From: Akkermansia muciniphila
GTDB lineage: Bacteria; Verrucomicrobiota; Verrucomicrobiia; Limisphaerales; UBA9464
Assembly (NCBI GenBank): GCA_945900455.1
Contig: CAMDJH010000014.1
Location: 1 to 44,728, forward strand
Length of the DNA: 44,728 nucleotides
Reading direction: 5' to 3'
The notes under the pieces are model-generated. The model was not told where the DNA came from. It worked only from the letters and a program-made list of their open reading frames with translations, and made no database searches. This document shows, piece by piece, positions 35,187 through 43,746 of the stretch (position 1 is the stretch's first letter; every line of letters begins with the position of its first letter). The translations under genes and the position numbers were made by a program.

Positions 35187-36065
35187 GTGCACACTTCCCG
35201 AAGGCAATTCCTCGTCACTTCCACGGCCGGTGTCGCGGCGGCGTTCCTTCCCCGGAACTCGCAGGCGGCGGGCTCCTCCAGTTTTGCCAGACCGGCGACA
35301 CTCAAGTTGGGGCTGGTCACCTACAACCTGGCAAAGGATTGGGATGTTCCGACGATCATCAAGAACTGCACCGACGCGAAATTTGACGGTGTCGAGTTGC
35401 GCACATCGCATGCCCACAAAGTCGAGGTGGATCTCAGTGCCGATCAGCGGCGCGAGGTGCGCAAGCGGTTCACGGATTCGCCCGTTCAGCTGATGGGTCT
35501 GGGGAGCGCTTTCGATTACCACACGCCCGACTCGCCTCGCCTCCGCAAGGATATCGAGGCGACCAAGGAATATATACAACTGTCCCATGATGTGGGTGGG
35601 ACCGGGGTCAAAGTGCGCCCCAATGGATTGCCGAAGGAGGTCACCGTCGAGAAGACGTTGGAGCAGATCGGGCGCTCGTTGAGGGAACTCGGTCAGTTTG
35701 CCGCCGGACTGGGGCAGCAGATCCGCCTTGAAGTGCATGGTGAGGGCACGTCGTTGCTGCCCAACATTCACAAGATTATGTCGGTGGCAGATCATCCGCA
35801 GGTGGGGGTTTGTTGGAATTCGAACCAGAGTGATCTGGCTGGAGAGGGTTTTGACCACAATTTCGATCTTGTGAAGAATCGGATATTTTCCGTTCACATG
35901 CGCGACTTGTACTTGGAGGAGTATCCGTTCCGGCGCTTGCTGACGCGCCTGAACGAAGTGGGTTTCCGGGGATACACGATGGCGGAAATTTCCGAAAGCA
36001 AGGACCCGATCCGGGTTATGCGCTATTTTCGCTCGCTCTGGTTGGCCTATCAGAATCTCTTGTGA
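35187..36065 (+). CDS. Exported sugar phosphate isomerase/epimerase family protein
   Basis: The product has 292 residues with a GTG start at 35187, chosen because it leads straight into a twin-arginine signal, SRRQFLVTSTAGVAAAFL; upstream in-frame sequence overlaps the prepilin gene. The mature part is a xylose-isomerase-like TIM barrel: LGLVTYNLAKDWDVPTIIKN, CTDAKFDGVELRTSHAHKVE, GGTGVKVRPNGLPKEV, IRLEVHGEG, VGVCWNSNQSD, IFSVHMRDLYLEEYPFRRLL and GYTMAEISES. The metal-ligand Glu, Asn/Asp, His and Glu positions typical of the barrel are plausible. It likely acts on a sugar in the periplasm; the substrate is unknown. Confidence 0.88.
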   Translation: MHTSRRQFLVTSTAGVAAAFLPRNSQAAGSSSFARPATLKLGLVTYNLAKDWDVPTIIKNCTDAKFDGVELRTSHAHKVEVDLSADQRREVRKRFTDSPVQLMGLGSAFDYHTPDSPRLRKDIEATKEYIQLSHDVGGTGVKVRPNGLPKEVTVEKTLEQIGRSLRELGQFAAGLGQQIRLEVHGEGTSLLPNIHKIMSVADHPQVGVCWNSNQSDLAGEGFDHNFDLVKNRIFSVHMRDLYLEEYPFRRLLTRLNEVGFRGYTMAEISESKDPIRVMRYFRSLWLAYQNLL

Positions 36066-36102
36066 CGCATCGATCGCTTCCGCGGGACACCCCCATGCCG
36101 CG

Positions 36103-37308
36103 TCACGCAGTGTCGGCAGATCGAATCCGCTGCAAGCGGTCATTTTCCGCCCACCAGATTTCCCCGCGACCGTGCGAGAAACGCGTTTCCCACGAGAGAT
36201 GATACGCGCCGGCGTCAAACCACACCAAGTGATCCCCCGGATGAATTCCAGCGGCCATCGGCCGGAATGCGAGCCGATCGAATGCCATGCACGTCGGCCC
36301 GTAGACTGCCGTCGGGACCAAGCGCCCTCCGCGGCGCTCGAGCGGGAGGAGTTCGTGGTCTTCCCAGGTTGAAACGAGTGCATTCAGGGTGCGACCACCG
36401 TCACAGATGAGCTGACGGATCCCCGGACGCGATTTGGCATCGAGCACCTGAATCACGAGGACTCCGGATCCCGCGAGGAGGAATCGGCCATTTTCCAACC
36501 ACAATTCGCGAACGCCACCGAGGCGGGCGAGTCCGCGTCGGCAGGTTGTGGCGAAGTCATCGAGATCCATCCGCCCGGCAAGATTCTGACCGTCGGGTCC
36601 GCGCGTATGACGTGGAGGCAGTCCGCCGCCGCAATCGACATAGAGCGGCGCCCACCGGGCGGCAGAACAGAATTCAGCCAGTTCGCGAAACGCACGGCCG
36701 TAGTGGCTGGCCTGGGCAACATTTGTCCGCAGATGGAAATGCACTGATTCGGGCGTCAGCCGTGCGCGACGGAGCTGTCGCAGGGCTGAAATAGCCTCAG
36801 CGGGTTCGAGCCCAAATTGGGTGGGATGCGACGGATTGCCGGGATCGTGTTCCGCACGCGTCCGGATTCGAAGGCCCGTCCGCCAGTGTTGTCGGCGCGC
36901 CAGTGGTAGCAGCGTGGCAAGTTCGTGGGTTGAATCGAAATGGACTCGCAGATGGCGGCCGCTGACCCGCGGAAGCCAACGCTGCTTTGCCGGCCCATTG
37001 ACCAGGATTTCATCCAACGAAAACCCGGCGCGCAGCGCGGCGTGGAACTCGAATTCACTGACCACTTCAATTGGGCGTCCGGACTTTCGCCACCACTTGA
37101 GCAGCGGTGCGAATGGCTGAGTTTTGCAGGACAACCAGTGGCGTGTGGGACACCCGAAATCGAGATCTTCCAACTGTTCCAGGGCCGTTCGAACCGGCTC
37201 GGGCGAGAAGAGAAAAAACGGTGTTTGGGCACCGCGCACGAGCGCCTGAGACACCCGCGAGTTCCACCACCGCAGCGTCTCGAGAGAATGTCCGAAACCG
37301 GGGATCAT
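36103..37308 (-). CDS. Fold-type III PLP-dependent amino acid decarboxylase
   Basis: The product has 401 residues from the ATG at 37308; a TTG at 37383 would add 25 residues and overlap the radical SAM gene. The ornithine/diaminopimelate decarboxylase fold has its key residues in order: PLP lysine in WLSCKTQPFAP, phosphate-side His in VHFHLRTN, VDCGGGLP glycine loop, Glu in LENGRFLL (usually EPGR), the catalytic Cys in YGPTCMAFD, and Tyr in DAGAYHLSWE. The active site is therefore intact and dimeric action is expected. The substrate could be a basic amino acid or a carboxylated polyamine. The overlapping or adjacent radical SAM gene upstream suggests a joint pathway. Confidence 0.85.
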   Translation of the reverse strand: MIPGFGHSLETLRWWNSRVSQALVRGAQTPFFLFSPEPVRTALEQLEDLDFGCPTRHWLSCKTQPFAPLLKWWRKSGRPIEVVSEFEFHAALRAGFSLDEILVNGPAKQRWLPRVSGRHLRVHFDSTHELATLLPLARRQHWRTGLRIRTRAEHDPGNPSHPTQFGLEPAEAISALRQLRRARLTPESVHFHLRTNVAQASHYGRAFRELAEFCSAARWAPLYVDCGGGLPPRHTRGPDGQNLAGRMDLDDFATTCRRGLARLGGVRELWLENGRFLLAGSGVLVIQVLDAKSRPGIRQLICDGGRTLNALVSTWEDHELLPLERRGGRLVPTAVYGPTCMAFDRLAFRPMAAGIHPGDHLVWFDAGAYHLSWETRFSHGRGEIWWAENDRLQRIRSADTA

Positions 37309-37366
37309 GGGGGGACGTGGGAGAAAAGGGAACCGGGCTCTCGCGGCCACCGGCTCCCGGATCCGA

Positions 37367-38284
37367 TCAGTCGAACAATTCAACCGGAAGGCCCGTACTT
37401 TTTCGGATCGCTTCGGCGATTTGGTTCAGTTCCACCGTTTCCAACCGGGTCGCCCACACCTCAGGGGTGGGTCGAGCAATGGTATAGGCATGGACTTCTC
37501 GGATTTTTCCACCCGCGTGGGTGATGGCGTTCAACCGTTCGCAATAGGCCACGAGCTCCGCTTCAGTCATCACCTGGCCGTGTATCTTGAGAAACAGCGA
37601 CTGAATAATGATCGGGCGGACACGGGCCGTCTCCAGAAGGTTGCTCAGAATTCGTTCGAATGGAATCGCGCTGCGGTTCACTTGGCGATAATACGCGGGT
37701 GTTCCCGCATCCAGCTTGCCCCAGATCTCGCCATGGTTCTGGTCCATTAAGGCGAGTCCCGCCTTGACGCTTCCCTTGTCAAGACCGGCGGCGTCGGTGA
37801 TGAGCACCAACTTCGCGTCCGTTAGTCCTTCCGATTCCTTGATTTTAATCACGGCACGAACGCACGCATCGAAATTGGGCACCATGGTGGGCTCGCCATC
37901 GCCGCTGAAGGCCAGATCGCGAATTACGCGGGTGAACTCCGGGGCCTCGTTGAATGGGGGGGCCTTTCCCAGTTCGCCGTCGCGCGCAAAGCGGATGAGC
38001 CACCGCAGCTCGTCCTGCAGTTTCGCGAGATCCACCCGTGACGCCAGGCCGGGTGTCCGCCGGTCGACCTCGCAGTAGACACAGTCGAAATTACATTTCT
38101 TGTCGGGGTTCAGATTGATCCCGATCGAGAGGCCCCGCGAGCGGCGCGAGATGACCGGGTAGACAAACGTGAGATCGCCAAAGACCCGCGTGTGATTCTT
38201 GACTGCTGTAAGCGTGTTGGGAATAGGTTTCACGGGTGAGAATCCACCGAACTTAACAGCGCTCGCCGTGATTGCATGAACCAT
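37367..38284 (-). CDS. Radical SAM protein
   Basis: The product has 305 residues. The [4Fe-4S] motif is CNFDCVYC, within GINLNPDKKCNFDCVYCEVD. SAM-binding elements follow: LAFSGDGEPTMVPNF (GGE-type motif), VLITDAAGLD, and later IIIQSLFLKIHGQ. A lysine-rich N-terminus with FGDLTFVYPVISRRSRGLSI precedes the cluster. The overall organisation recalls the wyosine-synthase/MoaA-like radical SAM group that acts alone with no extra iron-sulfur domain. The reaction is unknown. It lies just upstream of the PLP decarboxylase gene and is probably co-transcribed with it. The start ATG at 38284 is the first in frame. Confidence 0.87.
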   Translation of the reverse strand: MVHAITASAVKFGGFSPVKPIPNTLTAVKNHTRVFGDLTFVYPVISRRSRGLSIGINLNPDKKCNFDCVYCEVDRRTPGLASRVDLAKLQDELRWLIRFARDGELGKAPPFNEAPEFTRVIRDLAFSGDGEPTMVPNFDACVRAVIKIKESEGLTDAKLVLITDAAGLDKGSVKAGLALMDQNHGEIWGKLDAGTPAYYRQVNRSAIPFERILSNLLETARVRPIIIQSLFLKIHGQVMTEAELVAYCERLNAITHAGGKIREVHAYTIARPTPEVWATRLETVELNQIAEAIRKSTGLPVELFD

Positions 38285-38329
38285 TGCAGGAAAGAGAGCT
38301 GCGCGCTTTCCAGAACGCGATCCCGGAGC

Positions 38330-38400
38330 ACCCCCTCACCTGGCCTTCGGCTACCCTCTTTCCCCGCTTGGAGCGGGGGGAGAGGGCAGGGTGAGGGAGG
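38330..38400. repeat. GC-rich palindromic repeat
   Basis: CCCCCTCACC at the left end pairs with GGTGAGGG at the right, TACCCTCTT pairs with AGAGGGCA, and the centre CCCCGCT-TGG-AGCGGGG is a perfect stem. This is a long hairpin of a kind spread in many Gram-negative genomes. It lies between the radical SAM gene start and the fabI stop. Nothing else between 38285 and 38634 looks coding. Confidence 0.6.
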
Positions 38401-38509
38401 TGGTTCATGGGCAGGAATGTTTTCCAAAGAACGGACATGAATTGGGACCATGAACCGCGCTCCGTGCGTCCCGGCACATAGGTCGGTGTGCTGTTCGTCG
38501 CCATCGAGG

Positions 38510-38590
38510 GACGAAGGACGAGGACGAGGACGAGAGCGCCGGAATGTGGTCCTTGAAATCGTCCTCGTCCGTCGCGCTCGTCCTTCCTCC
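38510..38590. repeat. GGACGA-rich inverted simple repeat
   Basis: GGACGAAGGACGAGGACGAG followed by GACGAGAGCG is mirrored 30-60 bases later by CGTCCTCGTCCGTCGCGCTC and GTCCTTCC. The two halves can pair into a stem. It lies just downstream of fabI, whose stop is at 38635, and could affect the fabI transcript end. Confidence 0.4.
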
Positions 38591-38634
38591 TCGAATTGCG
38601 AAATGAAGTCGGTTCATGGCGAGTTGCTTGCCGC

Positions 38635-39405
38635 CTACATTCCCATGATCTGGTAGCCACAATCGACGTACAGCACCTGACCGGTGATGGCCGCGGCACC
38701 GTCACTCGCCAGAAAGGTCCCCGTCGTGCCGAGTTCTTCCGGCATCACGTTTCGCTTCAAGGGGGCATGAGCCTCATAGTGCTTCAGCATATCGGTGAAA
38801 CCCGCGATCCCGCGGGCGGCCAGGGTGTTCATCGGGCCTGCGCTGATGCAATTCACGCGAATCTTCCTCGGCCCAAGACTGTGCGCCAAGTAGCGAGTGC
38901 TTGCCTCTAGCGATGCTTTGGCGACACCCATGACATTGTAGTGGGGGATGACCTTTTCCGCGCCATAGTACGTCATCGCAACGATGCTCCCGCCGGATGT
39001 CATCAACGGAGCCGCCCCCCGTGACAAGGCGATCAGGGAATACGCGCTGACGTCATGGGCCACTCGGAAGGCTTCGCGCGAGGTCGTGAGAAAATCTCCT
39101 TCGAGAGCCTCGCGTGGGGCAAACGCCACGCTGTGCAGGAGCAGGTCCAGCCGGCCAAAAGATTGCTTCACCGCAGCAAACACCGCGTCGATCTGGTCGT
39201 CTCGGGTGACATCGCAAGGAAGGAGCAACGTCTCCGCACCGAATGTTCCGGCGAGTTCTTCCACGTTTTCCTTGAGACGATCCCCCTGGTAGGTAAAGGC
39301 AAGGCGGGCACCGGCGGCGTGCCAGGCCTGCGCGATGGCCCATGCGATGGACCGCTTGTTGGCGACACCAAAGACGATTCCGAGTTTTCCCGCGAGTGAT
39401 GACAT
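38635..39405 (-). CDS. fabI: Enoyl-[acyl-carrier-protein] reductase FabI
   Basis: The product has 256 residues, the usual FabI length. It catalyses the last reduction in fatty acid elongation, NADH-dependent reduction of trans-2-enoyl-ACP. Cofactor motif IVFGVANKRSIAWAIAQAW replaces the usual SDR TGxxxGIG and is diagnostic of FabI. The catalytic Tyr156 and Lys163 sit in YYGAEKVIPHYNVMGVAKAS, at the same positions as in E. coli, and Tyr146 is also present. HSVAFAPREALEGDFLTTSR and RVNCISAGPMNTLAARGI complete the family signature. It is cytoplasmic, monocistronic as far as I can see, and the main target of triclosan-type inhibitors. Confidence 0.96.
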   Translation of the reverse strand: MSSLAGKLGIVFGVANKRSIAWAIAQAWHAAGARLAFTYQGDRLKENVEELAGTFGAETLLLPCDVTRDDQIDAVFAAVKQSFGRLDLLLHSVAFAPREALEGDFLTTSREAFRVAHDVSAYSLIALSRGAAPLMTSGGSIVAMTYYGAEKVIPHYNVMGVAKASLEASTRYLAHSLGPRKIRVNCISAGPMNTLAARGIAGFTDMLKHYEAHAPLKRNVMPEELGTTGTFLASDGAAAITGQVLYVDCGYQIMGM

Positions 39406-39564
39406 GAGGATGGAGTTGAGGTTGGAGATGAACCTGGATGCAACAAAGTTCTGTATCGTTGTTCGACGTTACGGCTCGGAGTCGGCTTTACCAGCCAGGC
39501 CGGTTCCTCAAGACCTAGGCGACCGACCCGGCCCTGGCAAGTTCCGGGAATGGCACGGATCCGT

Positions 39565-41115
39565 TCACCAATCCGTCGGCCGGTAATCCTTCAGGAATTT
39601 TCCCCAAACATGTTCCCCCGTGTTGAGGCCCGCGATGATGGGATCCACAATCCGCGCCGCACCATCCACGATGTCCAGCGGAGGATGAAACCGATGCTCC
39701 TTCACCTTTCGGTCGGCAATCCATACCGGGTCCTCATCCGTCACCCAGCCCGTGTCCACACTGTTCATGTGAATGCCGTCCGCGTGATAGTCCGCCGCCG
39801 CGGTCCGCGTCATCATGTTCAGGGCGGCCTTCGCCATATTTGTATGGGGATGACGGGTGGTCTTGAACTTGCGATAGAATTGTCCCTCGACCGCGGAGAC
39901 GTTGACGATGTGTTTGTCGTGATTCGCCGTGCGTAGCATCAGGGGCTTCAGCCGTGCATTCAGAATGAAGGGGGCGATCGCATTGACGAGTTGCACTTCC
40001 AGCAGTTCGACGGAGGGCACCTCCGCCATCATCAGTCGCCACGAATTTCGTTCGCGCAAATCCACTTGCTGCAGGTCCTGATCCAGTCGCCCCTGCGGAA
40101 ACAAAGCCGCTTGGGCGGTCAGTTCCTCGGCTAACAACGGCACCTGCGACAATTCGGCGGCATGCATCAAGCCCGTCACCTCCGCAATGCGGTGTGTCTC
40201 GGCCACAGCATTGCCTTCCGGAAGCAGGTGGTAGCCGCGCAATCCCTCATACGCTCCCAGCAACCGTTGCACGGATTCGGGCATCCCCCTCAATGACGCC
40301 GTCTCCAGGGCCATCATGTGCTGATAAAAACTGGGCGGGCGCCGCACCGTCTGGCAGGCGTTATTGATGATGAAATCCAGACGGTCCCGGGTTGCCATCA
40401 GGTGGCGGCAAAATGCCTCCACGCTCGGGGTGTGGCGCAGATCGAGTCCGAAAATCTCCAGGCGATGCCCCCATTCCCCAAAATCCGGTTCCGCCGCATA
40501 ACGCGCCGCTGAATCGCGCGGAAAACGAGTGCTGACAATGAGATGGGCGCCGGACCGGAGTAGCTTGATACCGGCTTGGTACCCGATCTTGACGCGGCCG
40601 CCGGTGAGTAATGCGACCCGTCCGCGAAGGTCTGCCAGTTCGGTCCGCTTCCGGAAATTCAGTTCCGCGCATGTCGGACAGAGTTGATCGTAAAAATGAT
40701 GGATCGTGGAATAGTCCTGTTTGCAAATGTAGCAATTCTGCGGCTCGACCACGTCGCGAAAATCAGGATCGCCCCGAATCTCCTGCTGTTCGAAGCCAAC
40801 GGGCGGAAATGAATTCGGGGTCGTGAACACTTTTTCTCGGCGCAGTTTCCGGATTCCGGTTTCGTTCAGTTTGGCCTGGTCGCGCTGCAGTTTCTCGTTT
40901 TTGCGCTGGCGCACCTTGGCCTTGACCAGACGTCGGCGTTCATCCACATCGGGGCAGTAAATCTCCCCGGCAGCGGTTAGGAGTCGGGTGCGTTCCTCGA
41001 CCGAAAGCGTGGCCAGCAGCGCGCGGTTCGCCGCGATTTTCTCGAAAAGGTCGGCGACGCCCTGCAAGGGAGCGGTGGAATTGACGTCAGCGGATAGAGA
41101 CATTTCGGAGTTCAT
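39565..41115 (-). CDS. Atypical SDR with N-terminal zinc-finger-like module
   Basis: The product has 516 residues, twice the usual SDR length. Residues 55-95 are a charged, coiled-coil-like stretch ([20 protein letters not shown]). A CxxC...CxxC module follows: Cys128/131 in [17 protein letters not shown] and Cys146/149 in LCPTC. The Rossmann domain starts [16 protein letters not shown] (167-182), with FIINNACQ (249-256) and the serine motif IVNVSAVEG (Ser407). The usual YxxxK is TNMAK (Thr425, Lys429), so the catalytic Tyr is absent, although Tyr414 lies nearby. An insert at 260-370 is unusual. It may be a non-classical oxidoreductase or an NAD(P)-binding regulator. The function is unknown. 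Confidence 0.82.
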   Translation of the reverse strand: MNSEMSLSADVNSTAPLQGVADLFEKIAANRALLATLSVEERTRLLTAAGEIYCPDVDERRRLVKAKVRQRKNEKLQRDQAKLNETGIRKLRREKVFTTPNSFPPVGFEQQEIRGDPDFRDVVEPQNCYICKQDYSTIHHFYDQLCPTCAELNFRKRTELADLRGRVALLTGGRVKIGYQAGIKLLRSGAHLIVSTRFPRDSAARYAAEPDFGEWGHRLEIFGLDLRHTPSVEAFCRHLMATRDRLDFIINNACQTVRRPPSFYQHMMALETASLRGMPESVQRLLGAYEGLRGYHLLPEGNAVAETHRIAEVTGLMHAAELSQVPLLAEELTAQAALFPQGRLDQDLQQVDLRERNSWRLMMAEVPSVELLEVQLVNAIAPFILNARLKPLMLRTANHDKHIVNVSAVEGQFYRKFKTTRHPHTNMAKAALNMMTRTAAADYHADGIHMNSVDTGWVTDEDPVWIADRKVKEHRFHPPLDIVDGAARIVDPIIAGLNTGEHVWGKFLKDYRPTDW

Positions 41116-41208
41116 CCTTCCCGATCGACGGAATGAAATCAGGCTCTTTCCGCCGTCGTTCGATTGGAACGGCCGAGAGAAGCACCAAGGACCCCTTGGA
41201 ATGGCATT

Positions 41209-42897
41209 TCACCGCACTCCATTCGCTTTGATCGATTCGTAGATGCGCCGGGCTTCTTCAAATTCAGCCAGCGCCGACGGGGCGAGAACGTCACGGTTCC
41301 GGGAGATTTCCTCCGTCATGCGCTGGATCAGAGTGTCGATTTCCTCGCGCCGTGGGCGAAGTGGTTTCTGAGGAACCATGAAATGCCAGGGAGCCGTATG
41401 GGCGAAGCGAATTCGGCCGTCGGGTTGACGCTCCAAGGAGCGCAAAATCATCCAACCGGAGCCACCGATCGGAACGTCGACTGCGAAGCCTGTACGATAT
41501 GCGCCCGCGGGCGTTCGCTCGTTGATCACGGTTAATGAGCGCAGACGTTCACCGTTGGAGAACAGTTCCAAAGCCTCGAGGGGACGGGCACTCAACGACT
41601 CGCCCGTCAGTCGATAGATATGCGGCTGCGCATCGGCGTGCGGAAAGCGTTCGCCCGGTAGCCGTCCGTCCAGTCGCGCAAGCAGCATCGGCCCGGTTGT
41701 GACGAAGCTGCGCCCTTGCTTGAGTCCCTCGATCCAGGCTTCGGGCGAGAACGGACCTTCGAGATGCACGTAGACGCGGGACCAACCCAGCGGCACCGGG
41801 TGAACGCCGGATGCGGTTCCCGCGGTGGGTTGAAGATTGAAACCGCAATTGAGCAGCGCGTAGTAGTTTTGCAGGCCGAAGTCGATCCAACCCCATTCGG
41901 TCAGTCCGTTTGAGTCCTTTTCCACGTGCATGTACTCAGGCACGGGCACCGGGGATTGGCGAAACCCGAACGTCGTCTGCCAAACGCTGTTGTTGGATAA
42001 TTCGAACAAATCGATCTTCGCGATGGGTACCAACATCATCGACCACGGCCAACTGTGCTTGTCCAAATCCAACAGAGCACCTTCGCGGTGGGCCTGCTCG
42101 GCCACGGAACGGACGGGCGGGACGCCTTGAGCGAAAACGGATTTGTGATTTAAGACGAACAAGGCACCGAGCAGGTGGGGCTTTCCATCCACGCGGAAGA
42201 CTTCGTACTCGGTGTTGCGCGGCAGAATAACATGCGTGGCATCGATCGAGATTCGCGTCTGGCCTTGGTCGGAACGAGGGCCGAATGGAGACGGCTGTTT
42301 GCGCAAGGGCGAAGGAGCGGTGTCCGGAGCTTGGCCGGCGTGAATAGTCCAGTAGGTCACCGGAAACGCCACGTTCAAGTCCTCTGCCAGCATGACATTG
42401 GTCAGTTCCGTGAGCCGCCGATGCACATGGGTTTCGCCCGAGTACCAACCTCGGCTTGCCAGGTCGATCCAGCGATGCATCCGAAATTCGCGCGATACCG
42501 GGTCCGTCCCGATGTGCAGGGTCTCCGTGAGCGGAAAGTATTCCTTGCCGCGTTGAACACTTAGTTCATACGCGCCCGCGGGAAGCTCGACCTGAAACGA
42601 GTGCGCCGAAAGGGTGGTGTGACGTTCGACGGATTGAGCCATCGGAACCCACTGCTCCTCGTACGGCAGTGCGGAACCCTCGGGGACGGCGGTTTGGACA
42701 AAGAGCCAGCGTCCGCTCCCGTCGCGAAGATAAACCCGGCTGGCCAGCGTTTGGCCGGTGTCGGCATCGACAATTCGACCCTGGAAACGCGCGGCGGACA
42801 TGGGGACGGCGGTCCCGAGCAGGAGCGACCCAATCAGGCAGGTGAGCCAGTTCCACGGGTGGCTGGGCCGATGGGACGGCGGAGAAAGTGAGCACAT
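41209..42897 (-). CDS. CehA/McbA-type metallohydrolase, exported
   Basis: The product has 562 residues. The N-terminal hydrophobic segment [17 protein letters not shown] acts as a signal, followed by an Ig-like/carboxypeptidase-regulatory domain ([18 protein letters not shown]). A PHP-type metal site follows: [16 protein letters not shown] (His pair near residue 160) is the CehA/McbA hallmark; later [10 protein letters not shown] and IDLFELSN supply further ligands. [14 protein letters not shown] and a C-terminal strand-rich part follow. CehA/McbA enzymes hydrolyse carbaryl in degraders, but most members are of unknown substrate. It lies upstream of a prepilin-like gene in the opposite direction. 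An export role is inferred from the signal. Confidence 0.83.
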   Translation of the reverse strand: MCSLSPPSHRPSHPWNWLTCLIGSLLLGTAVPMSAARFQGRIVDADTGQTLASRVYLRDGSGRWLFVQTAVPEGSALPYEEQWVPMAQSVERHTTLSAHSFQVELPAGAYELSVQRGKEYFPLTETLHIGTDPVSREFRMHRWIDLASRGWYSGETHVHRRLTELTNVMLAEDLNVAFPVTYWTIHAGQAPDTAPSPLRKQPSPFGPRSDQGQTRISIDATHVILPRNTEYEVFRVDGKPHLLGALFVLNHKSVFAQGVPPVRSVAEQAHREGALLDLDKHSWPWSMMLVPIAKIDLFELSNNSVWQTTFGFRQSPVPVPEYMHVEKDSNGLTEWGWIDFGLQNYYALLNCGFNLQPTAGTASGVHPVPLGWSRVYVHLEGPFSPEAWIEGLKQGRSFVTTGPMLLARLDGRLPGERFPHADAQPHIYRLTGESLSARPLEALELFSNGERLRSLTVINERTPAGAYRTGFAVDVPIGGSGWMILRSLERQPDGRIRFAHTAPWHFMVPQKPLRPRREEIDTLIQRMTEEISRNRDVLAPSALAEFEEARRIYESIKANGVR

Positions 42898-42960
42898 GGA
42901 GCATCCATTTTCGTGGAAATAATTGCTGCGATCAACCTTGATATTTGCTATCGAACCTCC

Positions 42961-43746
42961 ATGAAACCCGTCCCCGTGTCACGTGCCGCTGCTTTTACTC
43001 TGATTGAGTTGCTCGTGGTGATTGCGATCATCGCCATTCTTGCGGGAATGCTGCTGCCCGCCTTGGGGCGGGCCAAGAGCAAAGCCCACGAGACCGCGTG
43101 CCTGAGCAACTTGAAGCAACTGCAACTCTGCTGGGCAATGTACTCCGGCGATAACAATGAAGCAGTGATTTTCAACGATCCCAACATTGGTGCGGGATCC
43201 AGGGTTTGGATTCGCGGGTATATGAATGGCAACAACCCGGAATCCACGAATAAGAACCTGATCAAGGAAGGGCTCCTGTTTGTCTACAATGGCTCGGCTG
43301 ACATTTACCGGTGCCCCAGTGATGTCGGTCGAAGTGTCATCGGTGGGAAGTCCATGCCGCGAGTCCGCAGCTATTCTATCAACACCTACATGAACGGTTG
43401 GGATGTCGGGCTAATGTTCGAAAGTCAAAAGGGATTTGCGGTGAACAAGAAAACGGGCGACATCACCGCACCGTCGCCTTCGCAGGCTTATGTCTTCCTG
43501 GATGAGCATCAGAATAGCATCGACGACGGGACGTTCGGAGTGGCTCCGGACGGCGACAAATGGTACAACTTGCCCGCGACCTGGCATCAAAAGGGCTGCA
43601 ATTTTTCCTTTGCGGACGGCCACGCGGAACACTGGCGCTGGCTTGATCCCCGCACCCCGAGTGTGAGCCAGATCAACTCCGTTGTGCATGTCCCGAGCAA
43701 TCGCGACTTAAAGCGCCTCCAGGCCGGGACCGCGGTCAAGCGGTAA
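42961..43746 (+). CDS. Prepilin-type N-terminal domain, H-X9-DG protein
   Basis: The product has 261 residues from the ATG at 42961; a start at 42913 would only lengthen the leader. A 12-residue leader ([11 protein letters not shown]) is followed by [20 protein letters not shown], with Glu5 and Ala at -1. The C-terminal motif [12 protein letters not shown] fits H-X9-DG exactly and is followed by HAEHWRW. The first 80 residues are closely similar, at DNA level too, to the gene at 34325, so the two are paralogues. It probably becomes an inner-membrane or pseudopilus component. Its 3' end overlaps the convergent alcohol dehydrogenase gene by 11 bp. Confidence 0.9.
   Translation: MKPVPVSRAAAFTLIELLVVIAIIAILAGMLLPALGRAKSKAHETACLSNLKQLQLCWAMYSGDNNEAVIFNDPNIGAGSRVWIRGYMNGNNPESTNKNLIKEGLLFVYNGSADIYRCPSDVGRSVIGGKSMPRVRSYSINTYMNGWDVGLMFESQKGFAVNKKTGDITAPSPSQAYVFLDEHQNSIDDGTFGVAPDGDKWYNLPATWHQKGCNFSFADGHAEHWRWLDPRTPSVSQINSVVHVPSNRDLKRLQAGTAVKR

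Noticed and set aside
35178-36383. 401-codon open frame antisense to the isomerase gene
   Set aside because: It mirrors the sense codon pattern in GC-rich DNA and lacks any recognisable motif. The sense frame has a Tat signal and TIM-barrel motifs.
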